A DNA stretch of 64,000 nt from WLWS01 sp965243105 (GCA_965243105.1 CBDEUC010000003.1:2692966-2756965), one strand, 5' to 3'; shown: positions 43,833 through 52,519, counted from the first letter of the stretch. Notes: a model not told the origin generated them from the letters alone. Program-made: numbers and translations.

Positions 43833-44188
43833 TGTCAGGTTGCCGGTAAATAAACGAGTAAAAAATATTTGCCTGTGCGTGAAGCCACTACATTATAACT
43901 TGCCTCATGACGGACAAACAAAGGCCGTGAAAAAACTCGAAACAGTTCATGTCAACTCTTTGACACTGTTCACCTGGGTATATAGCCAGGTAATTCACTG
44001 CGAAGACAGCAGCAATCTCGGGCAATTCATGGGATGAACAGTCAATTATGAGCCAAAATAGTGCAGGAAACAGGATGATGGCGCTACAGTTCATTTGATG
44101 ACATGGTCACAGATTTAATACACGGGTAGTGCGGTTTGAGCTCAATTTTGACGCTATACTCAGTATCAGATGAATTGGGGGAATATCC
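43833..44188. other. Intergenic region between divergent DUF3429 and BLUF genes
   Basis: No gene is supported here. Two opposing short reading frames of 65 and 68 codons overlap each other in the middle but lack ribosome sites, protein-like composition or recognisable motifs. A short dyad GTCAA-CTCT-TTGAC lies at about 43952-43965. The region must hold the promoters of both flanking genes, but no convincing -35/-10 pair stands out. Confidence 0.5.
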
Positions 44189-44599
44189 TTGCTTTATACT
44201 CTTGTCTATAAAAGCACAGCGTTGGTGGAATTGGATCGATATGAGCTAAACGCGCTTTTGCACCAGGCCAGGGCCAGGAACAAGCGGTTAAAAATCACCG
44301 GCCTACTGTTGTACGCAAATAAACAATTTATACAGGTGTTGGAAGGAGAAGAAAAAAACGTGTTATCACTCTACAGTGAAATCCAGCAGGATCCTCGTCA
44401 TACAAAAGTGGAAGTGTTGATGCAAAACCCTATCGACAAGCGAATGTTTGCTGACTGGTCGATGGGTTACAAGAAAATTGATCCGAAAGAGTACAAGAAT
44501 ATTCCGGCACTCTCGATGTTTATTGATGATGACAAGATATCAAAACCCTACGAGTTATTGCTGAAATTCAGGGAAGAAGTGTCCCGGGAAGACCAGTAA
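44189..44599 (+). CDS. Short BLUF blue-light photoreceptor protein
   Basis: A 136-residue single-domain BLUF protein binding FAD. The key residues are present: Tyr7 in LVYKSTA, Asn31 in RARNKRLKITGLLLY, Gln49 in FIQVLEGEE and the semi-conserved Trp90 in DWSMGY. Light shifts the hydrogen bonding of Tyr and Gln to flavin, and the C-terminal 40 residues pass the signal to a partner. No EAL or cyclase output domain is attached, as in PixD/Slr1694-type proteins, so a separate partner is needed. It starts at TTG behind GGGGG. Its stop is one base from the convergent DUF2306 gene. Confidence 0.9.
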   Translation: MLYTLVYKSTALVELDRYELNALLHQARARNKRLKITGLLLYANKQFIQVLEGEEKNVLSLYSEIQQDPRHTKVEVLMQNPIDKRMFADWSMGYKKIDPKEYKNIPALSMFIDDDKISKPYELLLKFREEVSREDQ

Positions 44600-44600
44600 G

Positions 44601-45218
44601 TTATTGGCTTTTGATTATCTTGCGCCCTTGAAGTGTCACTTCAGTCAATAGAAGAGGGAGGGCCCAGCATATCCAGGCTGCTCCTGTTATCCGCTCCGGC
44701 ATTGTGCCGATATCCAGTGCGATTGTCGCACCCAGGAAAAGACGAAAAAAAACAAACCCGAGGGTAACTACGTAACTTCTTATCATCCACTCCATGTGCA
44801 TGGTAAATTGTTTTTTCAGGATAGCCAGCAATGCCATACCACTGGTCAGCACCCATGCCAGGCCAAGCCCACCCAGTCCAAGTCCAACCAGCCAGCCATT
44901 TGAAGTCGTCATGGCAAGATAAAACGTGGTGACGGAAGAGTAAGCAATCATTCCAAGATAAAGCCAGCCAAGCTTGCGATGTAATTTACCGGTTCGTCCC
45001 GTCAAGCCCATCCATAGTTGAGGCGCCCCGATGAATATTGCAATACTGCCACTGATGATATGCGTGATTAACCAGAACTCTTTTCCCTTGAACGCCTGTA
45101 TGTGACCAGGTTCAAACAGCAGGTAGGGCAGGGCAAAACCAAGAAAGAAACCAAGGGATAATAAAAAGCCAAGCACGATCAGACCTGTTTTTGGCCAGGA
45201 CAGGGTTCCGGTATTCAT
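44601..45218 (-). CDS. DUF2306-family membrane protein
   Basis: A 205-residue inner-membrane protein with about six hydrophobic helices and the DUF2306 pattern: FWLITHIISGSIAIFIGAPQLW, then TGKLHRKLGWLYLGMIAYSSVTTFYLAM, then HMEWMIRSYVVTLGFVFFRLFL. Conserved His residues in LITHI, LHRKLG and MHMEW could hold haem or a metal. Function unknown. The stop nearly touches that of the BLUF gene on the other strand. Confidence 0.8.
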   Translation of the reverse strand: MNTGTLSWPKTGLIVLGFLLSLGFFLGFALPYLLFEPGHIQAFKGKEFWLITHIISGSIAIFIGAPQLWMGLTGRTGKLHRKLGWLYLGMIAYSSVTTFYLAMTTSNGWLVGLGLGGLGLAWVLTSGMALLAILKKQFTMHMEWMIRSYVVTLGFVFFRLFLGATIALDIGTMPERITGAAWICWALPLLLTEVTLQGRKIIKSQ

Positions 45219-45582
45219 TAATTATGGTTTAACTCGAGCTTGTTAGAATCTTTGCACACATTACAGAGCAACCCCGGTCCACGCAATACGTAGTTGCTTA
45301 ACTGTGCTTTTGAAAACTCTTGCCGGTGACAAATTAGACCGTAGGCCCTTTTCTCGCTTGTTACGGCAATATTGAACAAAACTGTTTTTTTTTACAAAAT
45401 GTAAAGCTGTTTATCAAGTTCTATAGGAAATAGATTCTGTACTTGTAGTGGAAATGTGACTGTGCCAGCAAGCAACAATTACCTGGAATTGAATTCCCCT
45501 TTCACCAGTGCGGCCGGGGGGCTTTTCTTAACCGGGCGAAATAATCTGCAAGCCCCTGGCAATTTTGATAGCTGTAAATATC
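45219..45582. other. Intergenic region upstream of the GMC oxidoreductase gene
   Basis: A 364-base gap between divergent genes with no supported gene. It contains a T-run followed by a short perfect palindrome at 45391-45405, listed separately, and AT-rich stretches likely to hold promoters. No RNA gene, repeat family or terminator hairpin is recognised. Confidence 0.5.
45391..45405. promoter_or_regulatory. Palindrome, possible operator
   Basis: TTTACA-AAA-TGTAAA is a perfect dyad with six-base arms behind a run of Ts, about 180 bases before the GMC oxidoreductase ATG and 170 bases from the DUF2306 start. It could be a repressor site. No regulator gene is adjacent, and AT-rich dyads of this size arise by chance. 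Confidence 0.25.
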
Positions 45583-47181
45583 ATGATCGTTGATTTTAGA
45601 AAATGTGACACAGAGCATTTTTCGAATTATGACATTTGCATCATAGGGGCAGGTGCAGCAGGCATCACGGTTGCGCGGTCCCTGTACCAGGATGGTTTGC
45701 GCATTGCATTGCTGGAAAGTGGCGGTACAGATTACGAAAGTGATGTACAACAACTTGCACAGGGTTCAAGCAGTGGCTATCCCTATTATGAACTTGTCGA
45801 TTCCCGTCTACGCTTCTTCGGCGGAACTACCAGTATCTGGGGTGGCAGGTGCGCACTGTTTGACGAGATAGATTTTGTAAAACGGGACTGGCTTCCCTAC
45901 AGCGGTTGGCCCTTTCAACGGTCAGAACTCATGCCGTACTATCATCGTGCCCAGTCCTTGCTTGGCCTTGATCCACTGCAATTGGACAGTAATACCTGGT
46001 CGAAGCATGATCTCGAGCCACCGCCATTTGACCAGGCCCTGATTGACACCTCGTTCTGGCAGTTCGATGGTGTAGCGGACCGTTTTGTCATGTCCAGGGC
46101 CGAGGACCTGCAACAGGCGGAAAATGTATGTATTTTCCTCCATGCGACGGTTACAGATATCGCGCTGAATGAAGCAGGCGACCAGGTAAATTATGTTGAG
46201 ATTGCGGACACCCTCGGCAAACGCGGTAAGGTGAAGGCAGGGACGTTTGTTCTCGCCGCTGGCGGGCTCGAAAACCCAAGGCTGTTGCTTAATTCTCGAG
46301 GTGTGCAGTCCCGGGGTATTGGTAACCAGAATGACCTGGTTGGACGTTTTTTCATGGAGCATGCTCATGCCCGCGGAGGACGCCTGGTGACAAATGAGCC
46401 GTGGCGGACGATTAAGATCCTGCCCCGTGCATACCGTCACCGCGGCGACCGCTATGCCAGTGTCGCAAGGCCCGGTCTTACGTTACAGGGTGAAGAGCAA
46501 ATTCTAAATACATCCTTTACTATTTCGGCCCGGCGTCGTAGCGATCAAAAGCAGGCATTGAGTACACGCGCCTACCAGTCGCTACGTCATGAATTGAATC
46601 CCACATCAGGTAATCGCCGCTTGTGGCAATTTCAACGTCGTGTTTTCGCTAGGGCCGCACAGCATGTTGGCCAATACCTGCGCTGGATGGTTGTTAAATC
46701 CGGCATGCAGGATCTATATGCCGTGATCCGCGCAGAGCAGGCGCCTAACCCGGACAGCCGTGTCACCCTGGTAGATGAAAAAGACGCCCTGGGAATGCAA
46801 AAAATCAATCTCGATTGGCGGTTTATGGAGATAGACAAGAGAACGGTGAGTGTATTGATGCGAACACTGGACAAGGAGATGAAGCGTCTAGACCTCGGAC
46901 ATCTTGAACTCGCTCCCTGGCTTGAAGATGATTCAATTCCATGGGAAACAGATGAGCTCATAAGTAACCACGCGATAGCAGGGTATCACCACATGGGTAC
47001 GACGCGAATGTCCAGCGATCCCCGGACCGGCGTAGTTGATGAACATTGCAGGATTCACGGAGTCAGAAACATCTACGTGGCAGGTAGCTCGGTATTTCCC
47101 ACGAGCAGCTGGGCTAATCCGACATTGACGATACTGGCACTCTGCCTGAAGCTGGCAGATCATCTAAAGAAAAATTATTGA
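45583..47181 (+). CDS. GMC-family FAD oxidoreductase
   Basis: A 532-residue glucose-methanol-choline family flavoprotein. FAD fold: YDICIIGAGAAGITVARSLYQDGLRIALLESGG. The GMC signature is RFFGGTTSIWGGRCALFDEIDF, where the flavin N-5 loop lies, and the C-terminal catalytic region has NHAIAGYHHMGTTRMSSDPRTGVVDEHCRIHGVRNIYVAGSSVFPTSSWANPTLTILAL with the base His in YHHMGT and the conserved Asn in SWANPT. It resembles bacterial alcohol/sugar dehydrogenases of this family rather than choline dehydrogenase. ATG at 45583 is preferred over TTG at 45565. No signal peptide is seen. It may share a transcript with the next flavoprotein, 133 bases on. Confidence 0.85.
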   Translation: MIVDFRKCDTEHFSNYDICIIGAGAAGITVARSLYQDGLRIALLESGGTDYESDVQQLAQGSSSGYPYYELVDSRLRFFGGTTSIWGGRCALFDEIDFVKRDWLPYSGWPFQRSELMPYYHRAQSLLGLDPLQLDSNTWSKHDLEPPPFDQALIDTSFWQFDGVADRFVMSRAEDLQQAENVCIFLHATVTDIALNEAGDQVNYVEIADTLGKRGKVKAGTFVLAAGGLENPRLLLNSRGVQSRGIGNQNDLVGRFFMEHAHARGGRLVTNEPWRTIKILPRAYRHRGDRYASVARPGLTLQGEEQILNTSFTISARRRSDQKQALSTRAYQSLRHELNPTSGNRRLWQFQRRVFARAAQHVGQYLRWMVVKSGMQDLYAVIRAEQAPNPDSRVTLVDEKDALGMQKINLDWRFMEIDKRTVSVLMRTLDKEMKRLDLGHLELAPWLEDDSIPWETDELISNHAIAGYHHMGTTRMSSDPRTGVVDEHCRIHGVRNIYVAGSSVFPTSSWANPTLTILALCLKLADHLKKNY

Positions 47182-47314
47182 AGAAGCTCAATACCAGATC
47201 CAAACCCACCCGGGTAACATGTAATATATTAGTTAGCTCGCAATGCCGTTAGTGACAGCAGTTAAATAACGCATTTCCGTGTAACAAAGTGTGCGAAGGT
47301 GAATAAGGAATCAA

Positions 47315-49195
47315 ATGAAAAATAATTCGGACAAGGACCTCGGCACGCGGCGCAACATTAGCCGGCGCGATTTTTTAAACGGTGTTAGTGTCGCGATTGG
47401 TTCGACCCTGTTTTCAAATAGTCCTTCCAGCTGGGCAAATCACCCTCACGATGCGCTGGCACACTATCCGCCGTCATTAACCGGGATGAGGGGAAGTCAC
47501 AGGGGGTCATTTGAAGTTGCCCACGCCCTGAGAGAGGGCTATCGCTGGGAGGCGTCGAATACGGGTGAAACATACGACCTTGTTGTGGTAGGTGCAGGTA
47601 TCAGTGGGTTGTCTGCTGCTCACTATTATCGCGAATCTGCAGGAAGCAAGGCTCGTATTTTAATCCTCGATAACCATGATGATTTCGGCGGGCATGCAAA
47701 AAGAAATGAGTTTGAAGTCGATGGTCGTCATCTCATTGGGTACGGTGGCACCCAGAGTATTGAGGGTCCGGGTGGGTACCCAAAGATTGCCGCAGATCTA
47801 ATCAAGCAGCTGGGTGTTGATACACAACGGTTTTACACCGCCTACAACCAGGATCTTTACGAATCCCTGGGGCTGCAGCGTGCAACATTTTTTAACAGTG
47901 AAGGGTTTGGTCGTGATTACCTCGCTGTAGGAAGCCTCGCGGACGAGCGGGTGTTGAAAGATGCCCCATTGAGCAGCCAGGGAAAAGATGATCTTGCACG
48001 CTTAATCCGGGACGAGAAAAATTATTTACCCGGCATGACGGTTAATGAGCGTCTCGAACTACTGAAGAACACGCCGTACCTTGCATTCCTGGAGCGTTAT
48101 GCCGGAATGAACGAGGAAGTGCTCACCTATGCAGAGTCACTGACGAGAAACCTCTGGGCACTGGGCGCAGATGCCTTACCGGCTGCGGCCGCGTGGAGTG
48201 GTGGAAGTCCCGGCTTTGGAGGAATGGACCTGGGTTTTGAAGCCTACCAGTCAGAGGGAAGAGAACCCTACATCTTTCATTTTCCGGATGGCAATGCTTC
48301 GTTGGCACGCTTACTGGTTCGACGGATGATACCCGCCGTGGCACCTGGAGCAGACATGGAAGATATCGTGACGGCGAAGTTTGACTATAGCCACCTTGAC
48401 GAAGAGTCATCCCCGGTTCGAATTCGCCTGGGCAGTACGGTGGTCGGCGCTGCCCATGGCAATAGTAACGGTAGTGGACAAGTAACCGTTTCCTATGTGA
48501 AAGATGGTAAAGCCCGGGCAGTGACAGCGGGTCGCGTTGTCATGGCAGGATATCATTCCATGGTTCCCTACCTGTGCCCGGAGTTACCGGAGTCCCAGAG
48601 AAGTGCCCTGTCCAACGCGATACGGGTACCGATTGTTTATACCAACGTTGTTATTCGCAACTGGAAAAGTTTTCAGAACCTTGGTCTTGACTATGCCTAT
48701 TGCCCCGGCAGTTTTCACAACAGCCTGACGCTGGACTTTCCAGTCAGTCTCGGTAAGTACCAATTTCCCGAGTCACCCGATCAACCCATGGTACTTCATC
48801 TCACGCGTATTCCCGGAAAACTTGGTGCATCACCTTATGAACAATTCATGGCTGGTAGAAGAGACCTGCTGATGACTTCATTTGAGGATTTTGAACGTAA
48901 TATTCGCGACCAGCTGGGCAGGGTGCTTGGCGCCGGGGGATTTGACCCTGCCGCGGATATTACGGCTATCACGGTGAATCGTTGGCCCCACGGTTACGCC
49001 TATGGCTATGATCCTGAAAGTGGGGATGTTGCTTTTGAGCCGAGCCTCTGGCCCAAGTCGAAACGACACTGGCTAAGAGCAAGAAAACGATATGGCAATA
49101 TCAGTTTCGCCGGCACTGACGCGGCATCCAATGCCATGACCGAGACCGCTATTGTCGAGGCGCACCGCGCAATTGAGGATCTCAAGCCGCTGTAA
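47315..49195 (+). CDS. Tat-exported FAD oxidoreductase, spermidine dehydrogenase-like (paralogue 3)
   Basis: A 626-residue protein, the same length as paralogue 1 at 3189 and close to it along its whole length. Shared segments include the Tat signal ISRRDFLNGVSVAIGSTLF, YDLVVVGAGISGLSAAHYYR, NHDDFGGHAKRNEFEVDG, MIPAVAPGADMEDIVTAKFDYSHLDE, VNRWPHGYAYGYDPESG and TDAASNAMTETAIVEAHRAIEDLKPL. AAGGA lies before the ATG. Family and probable role are as for the paralogue at 3189: periplasmic amine (polyamine) oxidation with FAD. High similarity of 1 and 3 with the divergence of 2 suggests two different origins. Confidence 0.78.
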   Translation: MKNNSDKDLGTRRNISRRDFLNGVSVAIGSTLFSNSPSSWANHPHDALAHYPPSLTGMRGSHRGSFEVAHALREGYRWEASNTGETYDLVVVGAGISGLSAAHYYRESAGSKARILILDNHDDFGGHAKRNEFEVDGRHLIGYGGTQSIEGPGGYPKIAADLIKQLGVDTQRFYTAYNQDLYESLGLQRATFFNSEGFGRDYLAVGSLADERVLKDAPLSSQGKDDLARLIRDEKNYLPGMTVNERLELLKNTPYLAFLERYAGMNEEVLTYAESLTRNLWALGADALPAAAAWSGGSPGFGGMDLGFEAYQSEGREPYIFHFPDGNASLARLLVRRMIPAVAPGADMEDIVTAKFDYSHLDEESSPVRIRLGSTVVGAAHGNSNGSGQVTVSYVKDGKARAVTAGRVVMAGYHSMVPYLCPELPESQRSALSNAIRVPIVYTNVVIRNWKSFQNLGLDYAYCPGSFHNSLTLDFPVSLGKYQFPESPDQPMVLHLTRIPGKLGASPYEQFMAGRRDLLMTSFEDFERNIRDQLGRVLGAGGFDPAADITAITVNRWPHGYAYGYDPESGDVAFEPSLWPKSKRHWLRARKRYGNISFAGTDAASNAMTETAIVEAHRAIEDLKPL

Positions 49196-49217
49196 GCAGG
49201 CTTGATTTTTGAGCGGC

Positions 49218-49793
49218 TTAAGACCTGTTGGCAACAGGCCCCTGCTTTTTCTTCTTCACCGGTATGTGCACATCAAATCGTTTTAGAAACCAGGGTGTGA
49301 AAGGAGCATTCCAGAAAACGGCATAGGCGTCGCCAGCTTGCTCAAGCTCTGGATGATTCTCAAGCCATGATTCAAGTTTTATTCGCACCTTGCTGACGTT
49401 TTTCTCCTTGTAGGAGCCCTTACCACCAATACTGGCGACCATTCGTGCTGGCATCTCAACGACATTGACCGATTCGGTACTTTCGATATTGGCAGGTGCA
49501 TCATCGCCCACATAGAAGCGCATCCTGGCAGCCGCGAGATCGCCTTCGACTGGCACAGTCATGGCAATTTCGTTCTCCTTTATGTACTTGAACAGGCTGC
49601 GAAAAAGCGTATTTGACTGGCTGAAGTAATCGCCTTCTTCTCCGGCCTCGATAAGCCTCGCAGCGGGTAAATCCAGTACCTGGATTTCGCCCACCGTTGT
49701 TTTTGTATAGGCCTGTTCGTAGCCATATAGCTGTGTGGTTAACACCAGGCCAGTGAATATCGTGGCGACTTTTAAAAAGAAAATTTTCATCAT
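49218..49793 (-). CDS. SOUL haem-binding family protein, exported
   Basis: A 191-residue protein with a signal peptide (KIFFLKVATIFTGLVLTTQLYG) and a SOUL domain: EIQVLDLPAARLIEAGEEGDYFSQSNTLFRSLFKYIKENEIAMTVPVEGDL, then DAYAVFWNAPFTPWFLKRFDVHIPV. The IAMTVPVE segment is the family mark. SOUL proteins bind haem or related tetrapyrroles. Start at 49793; a frame running to 49958 has no signal and would cross the divergent promoter. Role in the cell unknown. Confidence 0.82.
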   Translation of the reverse strand: MMKIFFLKVATIFTGLVLTTQLYGYEQAYTKTTVGEIQVLDLPAARLIEAGEEGDYFSQSNTLFRSLFKYIKENEIAMTVPVEGDLAAARMRFYVGDDAPANIESTESVNVVEMPARMVASIGGKGSYKEKNVSKVRIKLESWLENHPELEQAGDAYAVFWNAPFTPWFLKRFDVHIPVKKKKQGPVANRS

Positions 49794-49940
49794 GTTTTTT
49801 CGTTGGAATTGAATGCTCCATGTTGTGGCTTTGCAGGTGAAGAAACTGTGAATTCGGGCTAAAAAGCAGGTGAAACTCCGCATAAAGATAGTTTGCTGGT
49901 ATTGTGTGAATACTAATAACAACAAGTGAAGGGGATAAAC

Positions 49941-50351
49941 ATGTCTACTACCGATCATTCTGCTGATAATGTCCTGTTACTGCGCGTTGGCTGCATAACC
50001 CTGCTGATTGCCCTGGTGCTGGCCTGGTGCCTGGTACTATCAGGTATGGAAATCCAGTTTGTACTGGATATCTTCAAGAGTAAGAAAGCACTGCTTTCTT
50101 CGCATCTTGATTTCCTGATGATGACGATGCTGCTGGTGGCAATTTATGCCACGCGGATCCCCCTGCCCATGTATGTACAATGGCCTACTGCGATCGGTTC
50201 TGTGACGAACCCGACCTGTTTCCTGCTGGAGTCAATTTTCCCGGAATACGACGCCCCGTTGATGCTGGAGTTCGTCTACGCTTCAATCGTTATCGCGACC
50301 ATTGGCTATGGTCTTGCCGCAATCAAGTTGTTTCGCGCGACGATGAAATAA
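49941..50351 (+). CDS. Hypothetical four-helix membrane protein
   Basis: A 136-residue inner-membrane protein with four hydrophobic segments (LLLRVGCITLLIALVLAWCLVLSG; LDFLMMTMLLVAIYATRI; a middle TAIGSVTNPTCFLLESIF; FVYASIVIATIGYGLAAIKLF). AAGGGG precedes the ATG at 49941. I do not recognise the family. It is divergent from the SOUL gene. No charged or catalytic motif stands out. Confidence 0.6.
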   Translation: MSTTDHSADNVLLLRVGCITLLIALVLAWCLVLSGMEIQFVLDIFKSKKALLSSHLDFLMMTMLLVAIYATRIPLPMYVQWPTAIGSVTNPTCFLLESIFPEYDAPLMLEFVYASIVIATIGYGLAAIKLFRATMK

Positions 50352-50374
50352 ATGTCTTGCTGTACCTGTGAAGT

Positions 50375-50770
50375 TTATTCCACTGGCACTGTCGGCGGTG
50401 CGCCTGTGCCCTTGATAAAAAAGACCAGGATTTTTGCAGCTTCCGTGTCACTTGCATTGCGTGATACCTCGTGAATATCATCCGGGCTCTCGTAAAAGGT
50501 CTCGCCTGCCTGCAGGGTGACCGGTTCGCTGCCCCTTACGCCCATGACGACACTGCCTTCCAGTACGTAAACAAAGGTGTGCGCATTGTGTCGATGCTGG
50601 GCCGATGATTCTCCGGGTGCAAATGTAACGGTGAGCACCTGGCCGGATTTACCCGGAATATCCTGCAGTTGTTGGTCGAACAGCAGCTGGACATCGGCAG
50701 CATGGCTGGTAAATGCCAGCAGGCAGAGTAAGGCCGTTAAAAGAAAGTGGAATCGCGCTCGTGCTATCAT
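50375..50770 (-). CDS. Secreted cupin-domain protein
   Basis: A 131-residue exported cupin. Signal: RFHFLLTALLCLLAFTSHAA. The barrel has VLTVTFAPGESSAQHRHNAHTFVYVLEGSVVMGVRGSEPVTLQAGETFYESPDDIHEVSRNAS, with metal-binding His in QHRHNAHTF and DIHEVSRN. GGGAG precedes the ATG. This is the most canonical cupin of the four in the window, and its motif would hold a metal. Function unknown. Confidence 0.82.
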   Translation of the reverse strand: MIARARFHFLLTALLCLLAFTSHAADVQLLFDQQLQDIPGKSGQVLTVTFAPGESSAQHRHNAHTFVYVLEGSVVMGVRGSEPVTLQAGETFYESPDDIHEVSRNASDTEAAKILVFFIKGTGAPPTVPVE

Positions 50771-50875
50771 TTTACATCTCTCCCTTGTCCATGGACGATG
50801 TAATTAGCTTAACCACCTTAACGATGCAATGAAAGTCTCACGACAAATCTCCGGTTTTATGTACAGGTAAGTTCC

Positions 50876-51343
50876 ATGCTACAGCTCGCGCAGACCCTTG
50901 TTATTGATCCGGGGCAGGAAAAGGTCCTGCTGGTACTACACAAGCAGGGGGAGTTTGAAGGGCTCTACACCGGCCTGATTGGCTACGTGAATGATGATGA
51001 GTCCCCGGAGTCCGCCGCCAGGCGTATCGCCGACGAACTATGTTCAATCACCCTGGTAAAACTGCAATTAAGGGCACGTTTTATCATGCAGGTTGAGAAT
51101 GATGAGAATGCCGAAGAATTCGAGTATTACTGTGATGACTATTCAGGTGAAGCTGGCGAGACTGAAACCGTAAGTGCGAGATGGTTTCATTTCGATGAAA
51201 TCCCCTACCAGCGAATGCCCCCGGATGATGAAATCTGGTACCCGCCTTTCCTGGCAGGTGCTTTTCTCAAGGGAAATTTCTCGTTTAATCGGGACATGTC
51301 TCGCATCACCTCTCACACCTTGAAGGAATTGCAGTCGCTTTAA
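50876..51343 (+). CDS. MTH1-like Nudix-fold protein with degenerate Nudix box
   Basis: A 155-residue Nudix-fold protein. The C-terminal half closely follows human MTH1: RMPPDDEIWYPPFLAGAFLKGNFSF matches its MWPDDSYWFPLLL region, where the purine is bound. But the Nudix box (residues 36-58) reads GYVNDDESPESAARRIADEL, lacking the REx-x-EE metal-binding glutamates except one. Catalysis of 8-oxo-dGTP hydrolysis is therefore doubtful; a binding or regulatory role is possible. It converges with the Rieske gene, their stops overlapping by four bases. Confidence 0.8.
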   Translation: MLQLAQTLVIDPGQEKVLLVLHKQGEFEGLYTGLIGYVNDDESPESAARRIADELCSITLVKLQLRARFIMQVENDENAEEFEYYCDDYSGEAGETETVSARWFHFDEIPYQRMPPDDEIWYPPFLAGAFLKGNFSFNRDMSRITSHTLKELQSL

Positions 51344-52503
51344 TTAGCCTGTCCCTGCCAGGTGCTGGATATAGCTCTTGAAATATACTGGCCAAAACGA
51401 AACACGTTTCTTTCAAGGTGAGCGTACGGTCCCGGTATTGAATGACTTGATTTCAGGCCCCGGTAAACTTCGCCAATGATACCTTCGTCTTCCGCATTGA
51501 CGGCGGTGAGAAACTCGCGATTATTTTCGATAAAGTTCCTGGTGTCGGGTTGATCCGCAAGAATTTCAGGGGGGAAGGATACTGACCAGCGCATGCGGAA
51601 CTGATCCACGCCCTGCGGTTGAACCGTAACATACCACAGCATATCCGGTTGTAATTGCATGGTATGTGCGGGAAATACACAGGCAAGCAGGGTCTGTCGA
51701 CGCCAGAATTCATCCATGTGCTGGTTATCCGGGTGAGCAATTCCCACAGCGACATCAGTGCGCTCGTAGTCCAGTTGACCAATATCAATGAGGTGATAGG
51801 TATGGTGCTCATCGCCGTCGTACAAGCTCGTCGCTTCCTCAGCGGAGCCATATTTTCCAAAGGTGTTCTTGTGCACCTTGAATATGTGATAGGCATCCAT
51901 GTAATTTTCCACGAAACACTTCCAGTTTGCCGGCCACACTGCTTCGCAGGTAAAGCCGTGCACGTAATTCTCTACCCGGTAGTGGTCGACAATTTTTTCA
52001 AATTCCGCCAAGCGTGTCGAAACAGGCGTCGCACTGTCATCCAGGGTCACGTAAATAAAGCCGTGCCACTCTTCCCAGCGCACTTCAGCAAGCTGGTAAT
52101 TCACCGTATCAAAGCCCTGGGCCTGGTCCATGTAGGGCGCAGCAAGCAGGCTACCATCTCGTTGATAGGACCATGCATGGTAGGGACAAACAATCTGCCC
52201 GGTCTTACCACAGCCGTCTAATAATTGTGCACTTCTGTGCAGGCAGACATTGGCAAACACCTTAATGCCACCGTTGTCCTGTCGAATGGCGACCACCGGT
52301 TGATCCAGCAGGTCAAAAGAAAAGTAATCACCGGGTTCGGGGATCTCTGCAGCCCTGCCAATGCAGATCCACTCTTTTTTGAATATGTCCCGGATTTCAA
52401 GCTGCAGGAATTCTTCACAGTGGTATATCCCAGGCGGCATGGTGCGAGCTGATTCGAATTCTGCGCCTGCGGCGCTTGCCAGCTTGTCGAGTAATGCACT
52501 CAT
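51340..52503 (-). CDS. Rieske ring-hydroxylating oxygenase alpha subunit (Asp type)
   Basis: A 387-residue Rieske non-haem iron oxygenase. Rieske ligands are Cys87-x-His89 in NVCLHRSAQ and Cys106-xx-His109 in IVCPYHAWSY. The mononuclear iron site is ENYMDAYHIFKVH: His206 and His211, with the bridging Asp203 that links the two centres across subunits. It is the last gene of the MFS/Rieske/Rieske operon, 16 bases after the first Rieske stop. The protein needs a reductase that is not in the window. Likely substrates are small hydroxyl or amine compounds, unspecified. Confidence 0.87.
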   Translation of the reverse strand: MSALLDKLASAAGAEFESARTMPPGIYHCEEFLQLEIRDIFKKEWICIGRAAEIPEPGDYFSFDLLDQPVVAIRQDNGGIKVFANVCLHRSAQLLDGCGKTGQIVCPYHAWSYQRDGSLLAAPYMDQAQGFDTVNYQLAEVRWEEWHGFIYVTLDDSATPVSTRLAEFEKIVDHYRVENYVHGFTCEAVWPANWKCFVENYMDAYHIFKVHKNTFGKYGSAEEATSLYDGDEHHTYHLIDIGQLDYERTDVAVGIAHPDNQHMDEFWRRQTLLACVFPAHTMQLQPDMLWYVTVQPQGVDQFRMRWSVSFPPEILADQPDTRNFIENNREFLTAVNAEDEGIIGEVYRGLKSSHSIPGPYAHLERNVFRFGQYISRAISSTWQGQAN

Positions 52504-52519
52504 GTTCGAAGCGGCGTCA

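Noticed and set aside
43840..44094. Short opposing reading frames of 65 and 68 codons in the intergenic gap
   Set aside because: They overlap each other on opposite strands, have no ribosome sites and no protein-like pattern.
45482..45530. G-rich stretch with short T-run as a terminator
   Set aside because: The G-run has no matching C arm, so no stable stem can form.
3189..49195. Assembly duplication as the reason for three similar flavoprotein genes
   Set aside because: The three genes differ throughout at the nucleotide level and in flanking sequence; the second is a distant paralogue. They are true paralogues, not a repeated contig.
49794..49958. Longer SOUL-protein frame
   Set aside because: The extra residues precede a good signal peptide and would cross the divergent gene's promoter and start.
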